From Nymphaea colorata (taxonomy: Eukaryota > Streptophyta > Magnoliopsida > Nymphaeales > Nymphaeaceae), in contig NW_022204507.1 of the NCBI RefSeq assembly GCF_008831285.2, positions 3,342,452-3,406,451 of the forward strand: a stretch of 64,000 nt of DNA, in the 5' to 3' direction. Both the position numbers and the translations under genes were made by a program. Below the pieces are notes generated by a model that was not told where the DNA came from, did no database searches, and was given only the letters and a program-made list of their open reading frames with translations. Positions 48,659 to 60,324 of this stretch are shown piece by piece. Position 1 is the first letter of the stretch. Each line of letters starts with the position of its first letter.

Positions 48659-49092
48659 TAGGGCTGCACAACAAGTTGAGCCAGCTCGAGCTCGACTCGA
48701 TCGAACTCACTCGTTCAAGCTCAACTTGAACCCGACTTGTTTATTAACGAGTTGAGCTTGAGTTCAAATGTATGCTCGAAATGTTAAACAAGTTGAGTTC
48801 GAGTTGTAAGAACTCAACTTGACTGGACTATACAATAAATATTGAATTATAACGACAAAAAATCTAAACGAGTAAAAACTAAATGAGTTAATACCGTTAG
48901 ACAAGTTAAATGAAACAAGACATGTTTAACATAAATGAGTTCAGTGAGTCGAGTTTGAGCCCAATGTTGTATCATCGAGTCAAGCTTGAGCTTGTTCTGG
49001 AGCTTGAGTCGAGTTTGACCACGAGTTTTCTGAGTGAAGTCGACTCGGACTGACCCAGCTAGAGCTCGACTTGACTCGTGCATGCAGCCCTG
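48659..49092. mobile_element. hAT-type MITE with TIRs and 8 bp target duplication
   Basis: The element begins TAGGGCTGCACAACAAG and ends with the inverse, reading CAGGGCTGCATGCACGAG from the other side. Flanking 8 bp are AGTCCACT (48651-48658) and GGTCCACC (49093-49100), matching at 6 of 8 positions. The interior is rich in GAGCTCGAC words on both arms. TIR sequence, target duplication length and small size (434 bp) fit a non-autonomous hAT transposon. Minus-strand frames inside are not coding. Confidence 0.78.
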
Positions 49093-50800
49093 GGTCCACC
49101 AGATATTACAAGGAACGAAACCCTATTTTTAGGTTTTGGTATGAAAAACCAAGCCCTGGTCTGCCGAAGCCAAATCGAGCTATAAATGAACAAAAGGAAA
49201 AAACTGGAAGTCATTGGAATTTGGGAAATAGTTGGCTAATACAGGGCGTCTGACTCATTAATTATATGTCGGTTGATATCAACTAATTTGAAAGTGAATT
49301 TTTTGTTGTTTTTTTTTTCTATTTGTAGATAATAGTTACATAGAAAATATAAATTAATCAAGATCAGAATATGCCTAAGGACAGGTGTGATCCAAACAGA
49401 AAAATATATACCATGTTTAAAAAATATATACCAAGTTTGAAAACCCAGAAAACCAGCTATGCTTCATGTCTATATTTGTTTCAACATGCGTGATGGTCGA
49501 TCGAGCAGAAAATTTCATATGATCCTCCCCAATTTTTTGAGAAAATATGATAATAGATATTAAGAAAAATAACTTAGCAAATAGTATAACTAAAATGTTT
49601 TTGCTGTTTTTCGTAATTAAAAGAGAAACCAATTTTCTAAGCCTTTAACTTACTAATATTTCATTTGTGTTTTTTTTTTTAAAAATCAATGATATCTCTC
49701 CCCCCCTCTCTCTCGCTCCCCCCAAAAAAAAAAAAAAATAAATAAATAAAATTCAATTATTGGCTGTTCGTTCATTGGTGCACTGTTTATGATGTCCACT
49801 GTGCATGATGATCCACCTTACCAGCAAATGTTGTTGTTGTCTCAAAGATATGCACAATGAGCTAGAATCAACAAATTAGTTGGCACCATTTTGGGGATTT
49901 TGTTCAGTCTTGTTAGCAACCGACATGCACCACATTTATTAATGGCTTTTCAAAATATTTTTGCAAAAAACTTAATAGCTTCAATATTAATTAATTTTGA
50001 ATAATTTACTGTGGAAATTTAATATCCTCCTATGTGTTAATTTCCAATCCTGATACCAATTAACTAAGCTAAACATGCCAAATTGTTTCGTTCTGACAAC
50101 AAGGAAGAGATGCTTCTATATTTATTCAGAAATTAGTATATAGCTTTTATTGTTCCTTTAAGCACCAAATTAGTTATATATCTTCAGGGAGTTCTTGACT
50201 TAAATATTGCTCTTTTAATATTATGGCAACATATTAGGTTAAAACTAGCTAAGTGATTTACAGGTTCTTACGTAACAGATTATGTGCTTTTCACAAGGAT
50301 AAACAATAGGAATATTTGCAATTATTTGCTGCGTTAAGAATAAAATTCACATGAAATGGAGGCACTTTGGGCGTTACTCTCTTCCACTATAAAACATGGG
50401 GAAACAAATGGAGGCTCCCAAAATGATAAAGGTAGGGGCGTACCCTGAGCAAGCTGTTACTGCAACCAGATCCCAAAGGGAGGCACTAATTGGGACTTAT
50501 TATATATGCACTGTTTTAATATATTTTAATATAATGTCTAGGAAGAAGAACTTAAATTAATTCACGCATTATTGCACCGCAAACTACTCCATACATTAGA
50601 TGGTCCGAGTAAATGACATGTCTATGATAAACCACAAAATAAGTAACCAACACATAGAAAGTTCAAAATTTTGAGACCCACTTTGTAAACTTAATTGATT
50701 TCCTCCATTCCTACCCACTTAGTATTACCTTTTAGTACTGCTTCATCATTTCAACCACTCAGATCCACATTTTACACGTAACTCAATCATTTTCTAGTGC
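49093..50800. other. AT-rich stretch without gene
   Basis: A CT/C/A low-complexity run lies at about 49697-49750. Nothing else is supported. Confidence 0.5.
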
Positions 50801-51076
50801 ACTATTCTCATTCAAAACATCTCATATTCCATCCTTTAATTTTATTAATTATTTTGAAGTCAATTAATTGCAAAACGTTGCATTCTTGGATGCATGTTCT
50901 ATATGAACACCACATTCTTGGATACATGTTACAACACAATCACACCTTCAAATTTCTCGAAACTTCCACATGTGTGACAAGGAACACCATGATTCAATTT
51001 TACAGTTTTACAATGGGCGTAAAGAAAACAGAGTTAATAACACGGCTTTAACAATTAGTTTTCATTTTTCATAACA
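50801..51076 (-). repeat. Probable 3' LTR remnant of Copia-2
   Basis: On the minus strand a polypurine tract (TTTGAAGGAGGGG) ends at 51077 and is followed by TGTTATGAAAAATG, as expected for an LTR start. The far end is not defined. The sequence does not match the LTR at 55682-55995. Confidence 0.45.
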
Positions 51077-51125
51077 CCCCTCCTTCAAACTGGTGAATGA
51101 GGTCTCCAAAACCCAGTTTGAGCTT

Positions 51126-52665
51126 TTAAAATTTGACTTGATCTTTGACAAGGGACTTCGTGGATAGATCAGCCAGATGTAAGTATGATGGAACATAGCT
51201 TGTGACAATTGTTTCGTTTTTTACTTGCTCACGCACTAGATGGCAGTCGATCTCCCCATGCTTGGTGCTTTCATTTAAAATTGAGCTCACTGCCATTTGT
51301 AATGCTGATCTCATCACAAAGAAGCTGCACTGGTGAAGGAGGAGGCACTTGGAGGTCTTTTAGAAGACATCTTATCCATATAAGTTCTCAGCAGTAGTTG
51401 CGCAATAGTTTTATTTCGGCTGAGAAGTGAGATACTATGCTCAGTTTTTATGTTTTTCAGAAGATTAGACATTCTCCTAATTAAACATAGTAACCAGAGA
51501 TTGATTTTTTGGTGTCTTTGCAAGCTCCATAGTTGGCATCAAAACACACGGTAAGCTTGAAATTGTCATCTACTGGAAGAAAAATTCCTTGACCGCGTGA
51601 AGTTTGAGACAGCATAATACTTTTATAGCAGAATTGTAGTGAGTAGTCAGCTTCTGCATATGGTGGCTAGGAAAGTAAATAGCAAAAACTATTTCTGGCC
51701 TGGTTATAGTCAGATATATAAGATGCCCCACAAGTCTTTGAAACAGTGAAGTATTTTTTAAATCTTATCCACCATTGGCAGCAAGGGTTGACAAGGTTCC
51801 ATGCGATCCTCAGATGGCTTGGCATTGAGAAGGCTTAATTCATCAATAATGCCACAAAAATACTTGCGCTGTGATGAAAATATTCATTTCTTCCCTTTGC
51901 TAAGCTCTAGGCGAAGGAAATATTTTAAGTTGCCCATCTTTCATGCACAATCTTTTGCCAAGATACATTTGAAGTTTTCTAGGTATTCCATATCATTTCC
52001 TGCAACAATGAGAGCGTTGATGTACACCAAAATTACCATGAACACCCTTTCTCTTTGATATGCACACAGTGTGTAAACACACTTGGATTGCATAAAACCA
52101 TAGCTCACCACTTCTGACGATAACTTCAAGAACCTGTTTTGAGGAGCATGTTTCAGCCCAGAGATAAACTTGTTTAGCTTGCACAATTTTGTTTCTCCCT
52201 TTTCACAATAACTAGGAGGCAATGTCATGTAGATTTCTTCATTCAATATCCCATTTACAAAGAAGTTATACACATCCATTTGTTGCAGCACCCAATTTCG
52301 TTTTGCAGCTATTGCAATCAAACAACAAATAATAACAAGTTTGGCGGCAGCAGCATAGGTCTCATGGAATCCAAGCCTTCCACTTGTGCATACCTTTTGG
52401 CCACTAATATAGCTTTGAACCTTTCTATTTCACCATTCACCTTATACTTGATCTGATAAACTCACTTGCAGCTGATGGGTTTGACATTATTTGAAGGGGA
52501 GACTAGGGTCCAAGTATTGTTTGATTCCACCGCCATAATTTCATCTTGTATGGCTCTTTTCCAATTTGTATGTTGCTCTGCCTGACTAAAGCATGAAGGT
52601 TTGGTTTGAGGAAAGATATTCAACAGGAAGCTTTTAAGAGCAGCTAAAAAATGGGAAAAAGACAA
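51126..52665 (-). pseudogene. Copia-2 RT and RNase H, inactivated
   Basis: Starts with NWKRAIQDEIMAVESNNTW (52520-52580), continues with KRNWVLQQMDVYNFFVNG and KLCKLNKFISGLKHAPQ (51941-52321), then VILVYINALIVAGND where Copia RTs have YVDD. RNase H residues at the end (HGEIDCHLVREQV, DLSTKSL) are still readable. The loss of both catalytic aspartates shows that the enzyme is dead irrespective of sequencing errors. Confidence 0.85.
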
Positions 52666-53055
52666 CTTATGACAAATGATACCTTGTGGAAGCCCTTTTC
52701 TGGGGAAGTATTTGTTGCAACCTCATCACTTGATTCTAAAACAATTTCAGGTGGTTGTTCAATGTTTGTACAATCAGTAGTCATGACATCATCTTGGCTT
52801 TCAGTCAGTCGACAAGAACAAGGGCCTTGTTCACTTGAATTTCTTCTCTCAAGTGTATGATTGTCATCAAATGTGAGAGGAATAACTTTAAAATGTGAGA
52901 CTTTGCTCCGATGCTTTGAGAATTTGAAGGGAAATTCGGTTTGATTGAAGACCATATCCCTACAAACGATTTTTTTTTTATTTCCAAATCAAGTAGATTG
53001 TAGCGTTTTTGTTCAATAGGATACCCAATGAGCACACCTCGCTGAACCTTGTGAC

Positions 53056-53472
53056 TAGGGATAATGGATCAGATTCGGATCCAATATATCCTTAATCATA
53101 TCTGTTTTTTTGGATATTCAAATATTCAGATCCGAATTCAAAAAAAGAAGTCATATCCAAACCCGAAATCCAATTTGACGATCTGAATCTGATTTTTATA
53201 TTTATATCTGAATCCAAATTTTGAACCAGATTTTGCTAATTTTCAAAATTTAATAGCAGTATTTGTCTTTAAATGAATCTGATCCGAATTTGCATCTGAA
53301 TTCGATCGGATATTTATGTATATCTAAATCTGAATTCATATACGATTGGATGCCATTTATTAAATCTGAATCCAATCTGATTTCCTAATTGGATATTAAT
53401 TTTTTCCATCTCTGATTTTTTCGGATCGGATTGGTCAGATATCCAATTCAAATTGATATATTGACATCCCTA
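53056..53472. mobile_element. hAT-like MITE inserted in Copia-2
   Basis: Ends are TAGGGATAATGGATC and, inverted, TAGGGATGTCAATATATC. The flanks CTTGTGAC (53048-53055) and CATGTGAC (53473-53480) match at 7 of 8, an 8 bp target duplication. The 417 bp interior is a dense array of GGAT, TCCGAAT and ATATCC words in both orientations. Inserted in the Copia-2 integrase region, so younger than Copia-2. Related remnant at 19170-19440. Confidence 0.8.
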
Positions 53473-54158
53473 CATGTGACTGAATTTTCCATGTGGTTTG
53501 AGGTTGGTAGAAAAATACAAACAACCAAACGCGCATATATGCTTGTAACGTGGTTTTCTTTTAAATAATTTTTCAAAGGGACATTCATTGTCAAGTTATT
53601 TTTTTTTGGATGGGGTCCTATTTATTAAAAATGTGGCTGTTAATGCACGTAAGTCCCAACATTTAAAGGGTAGACCTCACTGAAACTTGAGAGCATACAC
53701 CACATTCAAGATGTGCTGACGCTTTCTCCCAACTATGCGGTTTTGTTGAGGCATGTAGGGGCATGAATGTTGATGTAGGATGTCTCTATCATGGAAAAAA
53801 AATTGTCATTTGAGAAGAACTCGGTTCCACTATCTATCCTATTTTTAACACATCTGTTTTGAACTGTTTCTCAGTCATGTTAATGAAATGTTTAAGCAAA
53901 TCACCTACTTCACGTTTATACTTCAATAGGTAAACCCACATGGCTCTTGAAAAATCATCCATAATAGACAAAAGGTAATGTGCTTGAGTATGTGATGCTT
54001 GGGAAACATTATTCCCAAGAGCTTTAGTAAACAGAAACTAGCAAATCAAACGGTTTAGCAAAACATGATTCACTTAATTTGAACATCAATCTATATTGTT
54101 TAGCAACGCTACATACTTCATAGAAATGATTTGACAACTTAATGACAGAGTCATGCTT

Positions 54159-55664
54159 TCAGAGCATTTGATTATTTGAGCAGGATGGGTGCCCAAGTCT
54201 CATATGCCAAACATCAAAATCTGATTGAGTGGGTTTCGTGAACAAGAAGTCTACAGTTGTAAGAGGTGACTTGAAAATGAATAATCCCCCTGATGAATCA
54301 CCCAGCTCAGTCCATGTCATGGAGATTGGGTCCTGAACAAAGCATCCAGGAGTGGGGAAAATCAAATGACGCTTGGTTTTCTGAATAAATCTGCTCACTG
54401 ACAATACGTTGTAAGCAAACTTTGGAAGATAATACACTTTTTGAAGAAAAATGGAAGGTGATAGAACAACTTTACCGACACATGTAGCATATACCGTTCT
54501 GTTGTCCTGAACTCTAATTGAAAATGCAACAGCTAATTTTGTGTCATCTAGCATTGATTTATGGCAGCATGACATGTGGTGACTAGCACCAATATCTATT
54601 ACCCTGGTGTCTAGTTTGAAGAATGAATTAGCTAGAAAGTTTATTTGGGTTACTGATCGATTTTTGAGGAGTTTTTTGAATTGAATAAATTCATCTTCAG
54701 TTAGAATTGGAGGAATGTCCTTGCTGAATTATTTTCCATGCATGGAGGAGATTGAGGCATTGGAATCAGTTTTCCCTCCAACAGAGGCCTTGATAATAGC
54801 CCCCTTGTCTAGCTCTATTTTCCACCTATAAAGTTTGGAGGGTAACCATTTAATTTGAAGCATCGTTCCTTTGATGTCCTGCAATCTTGCAGTAATTGCA
54901 GAAGTATTGTGGGTGCCTGTTTTGTTGGTTTTCGAATGCATTCAAATTTGCACTTGCTGAGAGACCAACATACTCTACAGCACTAGTTTGATGGTGAGCT
55001 TCTCCTCTTGAAGGACCAGTGCATGTCTTTTGTAGAGAAGGCAAGGGTTGCATATGTAGAATTTGCCATCTCATAGCATTGAATGAATCATTCAATCTCA
55101 TAAGAAATTCAATCACTCTCCCTTCTTGTTGCTTTTCAGCAACCACTTTCAAGGCATTGCAAGAGCATTCTGAAAGAACATCATAGGATAAAAGCTTATC
55201 CCAATATTGTAAAATAAAGAGCAACAGATATCTTGTCTTGATTCAAACGACTAATGGAGGACTTGAGTTGGTACTTATGAGGGGTTTGTGCTTTCAGTGA
55301 ATCAGTCCTTTAAGTGTGCCCACACTTCAATAGTTGTGGTGGTGTAGATGATATTGCTTGATAATTATTTTGAGATGGAGTTAAGAATACTTGAAAGACC
55401 ATGTGATTGCAAAGCCTTCCACATCATGACCTCAGGAGCTTCAACGCTGGGTTTGGGAAGACTACCATCAATTCTCATAGCATGACTCCAGGTTGAGTAA
55501 TTTTCACTAGTTACTAATTGTGAAACCAATATAGTACCAGGGTTGTCTGAATTATGAAGGAAAAAGAGGTTTTCAATAGTGATGATGTTGTTACCATAAG
55601 AGGACTCTGCTCCACCAGCTGAAAAAGAGTTGGAAGAATTGGGAGCCTTTCCTGTTGACGTCAT
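54159..55664 (-). pseudogene. Copia-2 gag-protease region, broken
   Basis: The gag start is recognisable from LHNSDNP-type and ENYSTWSHAMRI sequence, with an internal deletion before DGSLPKPSVEAP. The middle (55224 to 54850) holds LMRLNDSFNAMRWQILHMQP and the zinc-knuckle-like CNYCKIAGHQRND. Protease-linked sequence VYYLPKFAYNVLSVSRFI and the pre-integrase motif WHMRLGH follow. Frames change at least three times. Confidence 0.82.
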
Positions 55665-55681
55665 GGCTCTGTATTATAGTA

Positions 55682-55995
55682 TGTAGAAATTATTTGAGTT
55701 AAGGAAGAATGTAACACAAGGAAGAGAACAGAGAGTTGCTCCATATTTTTCAATTGATCTTACACACCTATATACATAAGAAAAAGTAGTACACGGTTTT
55801 TAGTTTCAATGACATTTGGCTGGCTCATCCTATCCCATGATATTTGCCTGGCTCATCTTATCCCCTGACATTCGGTTGGCTCATCTTCTCCCATGATACT
55901 TGGCTGGTTCATCCTAACAGCTACACTAACCAACTGAAAATCTTATCGTTAAGATGTCAAAATAAGAAGATAAGAAGCGAATCTTAATTTTAACA
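55682..55995 (-). repeat. LTR shared at the junction of Copia-2 and Copia-3
   Basis: 314 bp TG...CA unit. On the minus strand it is preceded by a polypurine tract (TTTCAGGGGGAG, ending at 55996) belonging to Copia-3 and followed by a degenerate primer-site-like sequence (ending CAGAGCC) and the gag of Copia-2. It therefore occupies the 3' LTR place of one body and the 5' LTR place of the next. Confidence 0.78.
55811..55920. repeat. 28 bp tandem repeat within the LTR, four units
   Basis: Four successive units of the type ATTTGGCTGGCTCATCC-TATCCCATGAT, each slightly different. Such arrays in the U3 part of an LTR can act as promoter-proximal elements; here that is only a possibility. Confidence 0.85.
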
Positions 55996-57215
55996 CTCCC
56001 CCTGAAACTAAGTGTAGAGTTTCTTATGTTCAGTTTGGATAGAAGATGATTAAATGCTTCCTTGCCTAAGGCCTTAGTGAATAAGTCTGCCAGCCGATCT
56101 TTGTTGTTAATGTAACTGGTTCTCACTACACCTTGATTTATTTTTTCTCAAACCACATGACAATCTAAATCTATATGTTTGGTACGCTAATGAAAAACTG
56201 GATTGGCAGCAATATGCATGGCAGCCTGATTGTCGCAGTATAGATTTGTCGGTTGTAGATGTCTCATGCCTAGATCCGACAATAAGAATTTCAACCAAGT
56301 CACTTCACATACCACATTTGCAAATGCCTTGTATTCTGCTTCTGCAAAGGAGTGAGATACTGTGCGCTGTTTTTTTCTTTCATGAAATTGGAGAATCACC
56401 CAGAAGAACACAATAACTAGTTATGGACCTTCGTGTTTCTTGACACACCACCCAATCATAATGACAAAACACACTCATTTGAAGATTGGTTTGTGTGCTT
56501 TGGAGAGTACCTTCTTTGAGTCTGAGCTTTCGTTCCACTAGAAATTCCATTGGCTTGGCACCCATTATACTTGTTTCGCTTATAATGTTGAGAGCATACG
56601 TTTGCTGTGAAACATAAATTACTGCACTTGAACAAGCAATTTCTAAACCCAAAAAATATTTAAGAGTACAGGTCTTTCACAACAAATTTCTGACATAAAA
56701 ATTGCTTAAATTTTTCAATCAGCTCCTTGTTGTTGCCCATAATAATAAGGTCATCCACATAAACGGGAACAACAACAAAAAATTGGTCTTGTTTGTAAGT
56801 GAAAAATGTGTGTTTGGCATTTGATTGACTGAATCCAAACCCCACTAGTGCCAAGGGCAATTTGTGAAACCAATTTCAAGGAGACTGTTTGAGACCATAG
56901 AGAGATTTATGTAATTTACATACCAGATTCTGCCCCTTATGGTCATATCTTGGTGGAACCTTCATATGTACTTCTTCAAGCAAATCGCCATGAAGAAAGA
57001 CATTCTTCACATCCATTTAATATAATAACCAATCATTTTCCACAGCAACTAAAAGTAAAGTTCACATAGTTACCATTTTTGTGGCTGGTACAAATGTCTA
57101 ATTGTAGTCCAGTCCTTTCTATTGAGAATAACCTTTGGCGACGAGGCGTGCCATCTTGTGTCACTCAACAGTACCGTCTGGTCAGAACTCGATTTTGTAA
57201 ACTCAGCTTAAGTAG
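55996..57215 (-). mobile_element. Copia-3: 5'-truncated RT-RNase H body
   Basis: The minus strand reads RT pieces ([24 protein letters not shown], about 56880-57010), PVYVDDLIIMGNNKELIEKF with an intact YVDD (56740-56790), GLEIACSSAVIYVSQQTY, RNase [11 protein letters not shown] and [17 protein letters not shown], then the pol end DRLADLFTKAL. Everything upstream of RT (gag, protease, integrase, 5' LTR) is missing. Stops and frame changes occur. The distinct catalytic sequence shows that it is not a simple duplicate of the RT part of Copia-2. Confidence 0.85.
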
Positions 57216-57440
57216 CCAGAGAATATTTCTATGTGATTGATTTAAACTTTTTATCAAACTTCAGTCAATTATCAGTTTCGGATTCAAATTCAGTTATGAA
57301 ATTGCGTACTAAATCTGATCCATTATATACTATACAGGCATGTACAGCTCAATGTATATTAGGAATAGCTCATGCGCCATTGGTTTCCATCAATTTCTAA
57401 GCTAAGTGCTTCATGAGGTCACCTTCATTATCCGTTTTCA
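57216..57440. other. Short non-coding gap
   Basis: AT-rich sequence between the truncated Copia-3 and the candidate gene fragment. Nothing assigned. Confidence 0.45.
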
Positions 57441-57489
57441 ATCAACAACGCGTACAGTCAAGACCCAACAAGAAATTGTTCAAGTAAAT

Positions 57490-58108
57490 GCACACTATAT
57501 ACACAGACATTTCATCAAACAATTCGAGGGCTGGCTCTCTTGGTACCTGAAAATGAGATGAAAATGTGTAGTTTTCACTCAATCCTGCTGCAGATCCAGA
57601 GAGGAATACCACAAATGAGTGAGAGAGAAGAAGGAGAAAATTTGATGATTTTCTCGAAGGTTGCCTCACTTCCAAGTTGGTGTAGGATCACCTCAACAAG
57701 TGACGACTCAGCGACTCAGACACAAAATTCGGCTGCTGCACCAAGGCTCAGTTGAAACACTGATGGTGGTGTCACCATTGTCGTGCCAGCGAATGATGCT
57801 GATAAGGTCCTTTGAAGCGAAGTTTGGAGGAACTTAAGAATATCAGATGAGTTGGTGGTTTTTGAGGGTGAGGGCATAACGAGTTCCGCTTGTTGTGAGG
57901 TGGATGAGAAAGCTATACGCTTGCAGTGGCTCTTACCTGGAAGAAGCCAGGGCAGTGGTTTGCGGAAAGAGAAGCTGTAAGGAAGAGAAGAAAGGGTAGC
58001 TGGTTGTAGAGATGGACAAACATACCTTTGGAAGACACATAAACCTTTGAAGGGGGTTGGAACGCAGCCTCCGAATGGTGTTACGGCAATAGGAAGAGAT
58101 GTGAACAA
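57490..58108 (-). CDS. Candidate gene fragment, possibly encoding a plastid-targeted protein
   Basis: The minus-strand frame from Met at 58108 to 57716 (130 codons) starts with a Ser/Leu/Pro-rich, acid-poor stretch that looks like a transit peptide and continues with SDILKFLQTSLQRTLSASF. A stop (TGA) follows. About 160 bp further, TTTTCAG|GTACCAAGAGAGCC is a good acceptor before VPREPALELFDEMSV, a second exon candidate. A frame overlapping the first (57933-58190) competes with it. I do not recognise the family. It may be a real gene start, a fragment, or chance; composition and the acceptor make a real exon pair plausible. Confidence 0.35.
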
Positions 58109-58280
58109 GGATGGTAGAAGAAGAAGAAGAGTGGAGAGGCAGTGAGCAATGAAAGGAAAGGAAAAGACTCGAGCATTGAGTGGTCAGCATAGAGCGAGAG
58201 TGAAAGAAAGGAATGGAGAAAAGGTGTTTCTAGTGTTTTGATGACTAATTAATAACGAGGAAAAAAAGGAGAGCTAATAA

Positions 58281-58474
58281 GTGTGTTTGGAAATAAAAGA
58301 AAAGAAAAGAATTTTTTAATATAATTCTAACCTCTCTGAAAATGAAGATTGGAAGGAAAAGGAATTCGTTCCTTTTTCCCTTTTCTTACTTCTCCTTTCC
58401 CTAACCATTTTCTTCTCTTTCATTTTCCTTCCATCTATTTATTTTCCTTTCTTTTCATCCATTCAAACAATGCC
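58281..58474. mobile_element. Harbinger/Tourist-like MITE
   Basis: 194 bp element with imperfect TIRs (GTGTGTTTGGAAATAAAAG and, inverted, GGCATTGTTTGAATGGATG) flanked on both sides by TAA (58278-58280 and 58475-58477), the 3 bp target typical of PIF/Harbinger. The two halves form a long purine/pyrimidine hairpin (AAAAGAAAAG facing CTTTTCTTTT). No coding capacity. Confidence 0.75.
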
Positions 58475-58654
58475 TAAGGGTTTTGAGATAGAGCATCTCG
58501 AGAAAGGAAAATCGAGTGTGCCAGCGCAAGCGTTCCATGGTGTCTATACTCAGCATTTTCGTCTCGAGTCCATTTGAGTGTCCAGTGTCCAGTGTCCAAT
58601 GTTTGGGTTGACTAGGTGAAAAACGGAACATCGTGTTCTGTTTCGCAGCATTCC

Positions 58655-59647
58655 TAGTGCTGCACAATGAGTCGAGCCAACTTGGGCTCGACTCGAACTC
58701 CCCGGAAAGACTCAACTCATTTATAAATGAGTCGAGTTCGAGTTGCAAGAACTCGACTCGTTATTTGAAATAAACTGAATCGTACAAACCGGTTCGTGAA
58801 ACCGGTTCACCGGTTTAGGGTTAAAACGAAAGAAAATCTTCTGGTCTTGAATCTCTTCATCTTTTCTTCTGGCTGGTCTCCCGCTTCACGATTTCTTGTC
58901 TTCCTTCTTACGTCGACCACGATGGCCAACGAGACGAGGTCACGAGAGATGACCAAGGTCCACAGTACCACCCTTCGCCTTCAGTCGTCCATGTTTCATT
59001 TGGAAGGGGAAGGCCGAAGGGGTGAAGCTGCAAAGCACCGAAGGGCAATCACCAAGCGTGGCAGCTGGCAGCCAGCAGCGGAGTAGCCGGCAAGGCGGCG
59101 GGCGGCAGGTGCTTCTTCTTCTTCTTGAATCATTTCTTGTTTTGAAGGGTTTTCATTTTTTTTCCCTTTTTCAGCGCTTTTGCCTCATGCTTCTTGGTCT
59201 GATTTTTGTGCTGAAGAACAGAAGAAGCATCTGGATCTCACTTGCATGGTCGGTGCCGCGTGACCTTGGTCCCAGACTCCCGGTTATGGTTTATCTTCTC
59301 CCTTGTTTTTTTTTCATTTGTTTATTGCTTTTGTTTTTGTTGTGGCTTCCAAATGAGTTCATATTGGGGTGGATGGAGGAGTTTGGCTTCTGTTTGTTGA
59401 ATCTTGTGGTGTTTGTCGAATCTTGTGGTGTTTTTAATGACTGTTTTATTTTGTTATCACTGATCGTACATTTGTTGTTCTCATTTTCTTGTTTTGTTGT
59501 TTTCACATTGTGTAATGATGGAGGATTTGGCTTCTGTTCTTTTTTGTTGTTCATGAGAACACTGAACAAGTTAAGCGAGTCGAGATCGAGCTCGACTTTG
59601 TGTAATCGAGTCGAGCTCGAGCTCGACTCGGTTCGTGTGCAGGCCAA
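58655..59647. mobile_element. hAT-type non-autonomous element, 993 bp, with perfect 8 bp target duplication
   Basis: Flanked by identical AGCATTCC at 58647-58654 and 59648-59655. The ends are TAGTGCTGCACAATGAG and, inverted, TTGGCCTGCACACGAACC, with subterminal GAGTCGAGCTCGAG words on both arms, closely like the MITE at 48659-49092. The 0.8 kb interior has no transposase. It carries a GC-richer stretch (58900-59280) with a plus-strand ATG frame (58796-59086) and a hydrophobic frame (59022-59681) that runs through the right TIR and is therefore not a native gene. The interior may include captured host sequence; not identified. Confidence 0.85.
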
Positions 59648-59655
59648 AGCATTCC

Positions 59656-60324
59656 ACCCCATTCTGCAATGTGTTCAATGATAGTGTGTTGTCCTGCTCT
59701 TTGGGCAGCTGGCTTAGAGTTAGTTAGGCAAGGGGTGATGAGAAAGGAAGCTACACGAGTTTCAAAGAGAGAGAGAGAGTTAGAGGAATGAAGGTGGGAA
59801 TATAAGTTTGTAGTTGGTTGTTCCATCATTTGACAGGAAGTCAAAGCTTCCATGCAATCTTGTCTATCTGAGACATGGGGTCTGCTTTCTTCGGTGTTTC
59901 ATGGTGCTGCATGCCCCACCGAGCTTCAACTTGTTCATTGGTGATTTTTTTTTACAGCACAAGAATTTGATGCCCCAAATACTCGTAAAGGACATTGGCT
60001 GCCTATCAGCCTCATTCATCTGTTTCGTTTAAAGTTATTGATTTTGCATTAGTAAAACATATTATGAAATGAAAATTTATTAGAACGTGCTCCCAAATTT
60101 TAAACAATTTCACATGTTTTATTTATTTCAAACATCTTACACCAGTCTCAAACGGTTAGACATTACTTATTTATATATATATATATTTATTTATGTAGTC
60201 ACACATACAGGACACCCCCGCTACGCACACACACACACACACATAATATTATAGGAACACACCCTTGCAACATACACACATATATAGATACCCTTGACCT
60301 AGTCCCATGCTTTTCAAATTTGCT
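59656..60324. other. Non-coding stretch with microsatellites
   Basis: Contains a (TA)n run at about 60170-60190 and a (CA)n run at about 60225-60243. No gene is supported. Confidence 0.55.

Larger units (their letters stand above)
51077..55681 (-). mobile_element. Copia-2: old, full-order but broken Copia body
   Basis: Minus-strand order: gag start (MTSTGKAPNSS at 55664; NPGTILVSQL), gag with a C-rich knuckle CNYCKIAGHQRND (54860-54900), protease/pre-integrase (DVWHMRLGHPS near 54190), integrase C-term (YPIEQKRYNLLDLE), RT (VYNFFVNGILNEEIYMTLPP) and RNase H (KHGEIDCHLVREQVK near 51240). Many stops and frame changes; the RT YVDD site reads YINA. A MITE is inserted at 53056-53472. The gag end abuts the LTR at 55682-55995, whose primer site is degenerate. 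Confidence 0.85.

Noticed and set aside
59022-59681. 219-codon hydrophobic frame that looks like a membrane protein
   Set aside because: It runs through the right TIR and target duplication of the hAT-type element; hydrophobicity comes from T-rich sequence.
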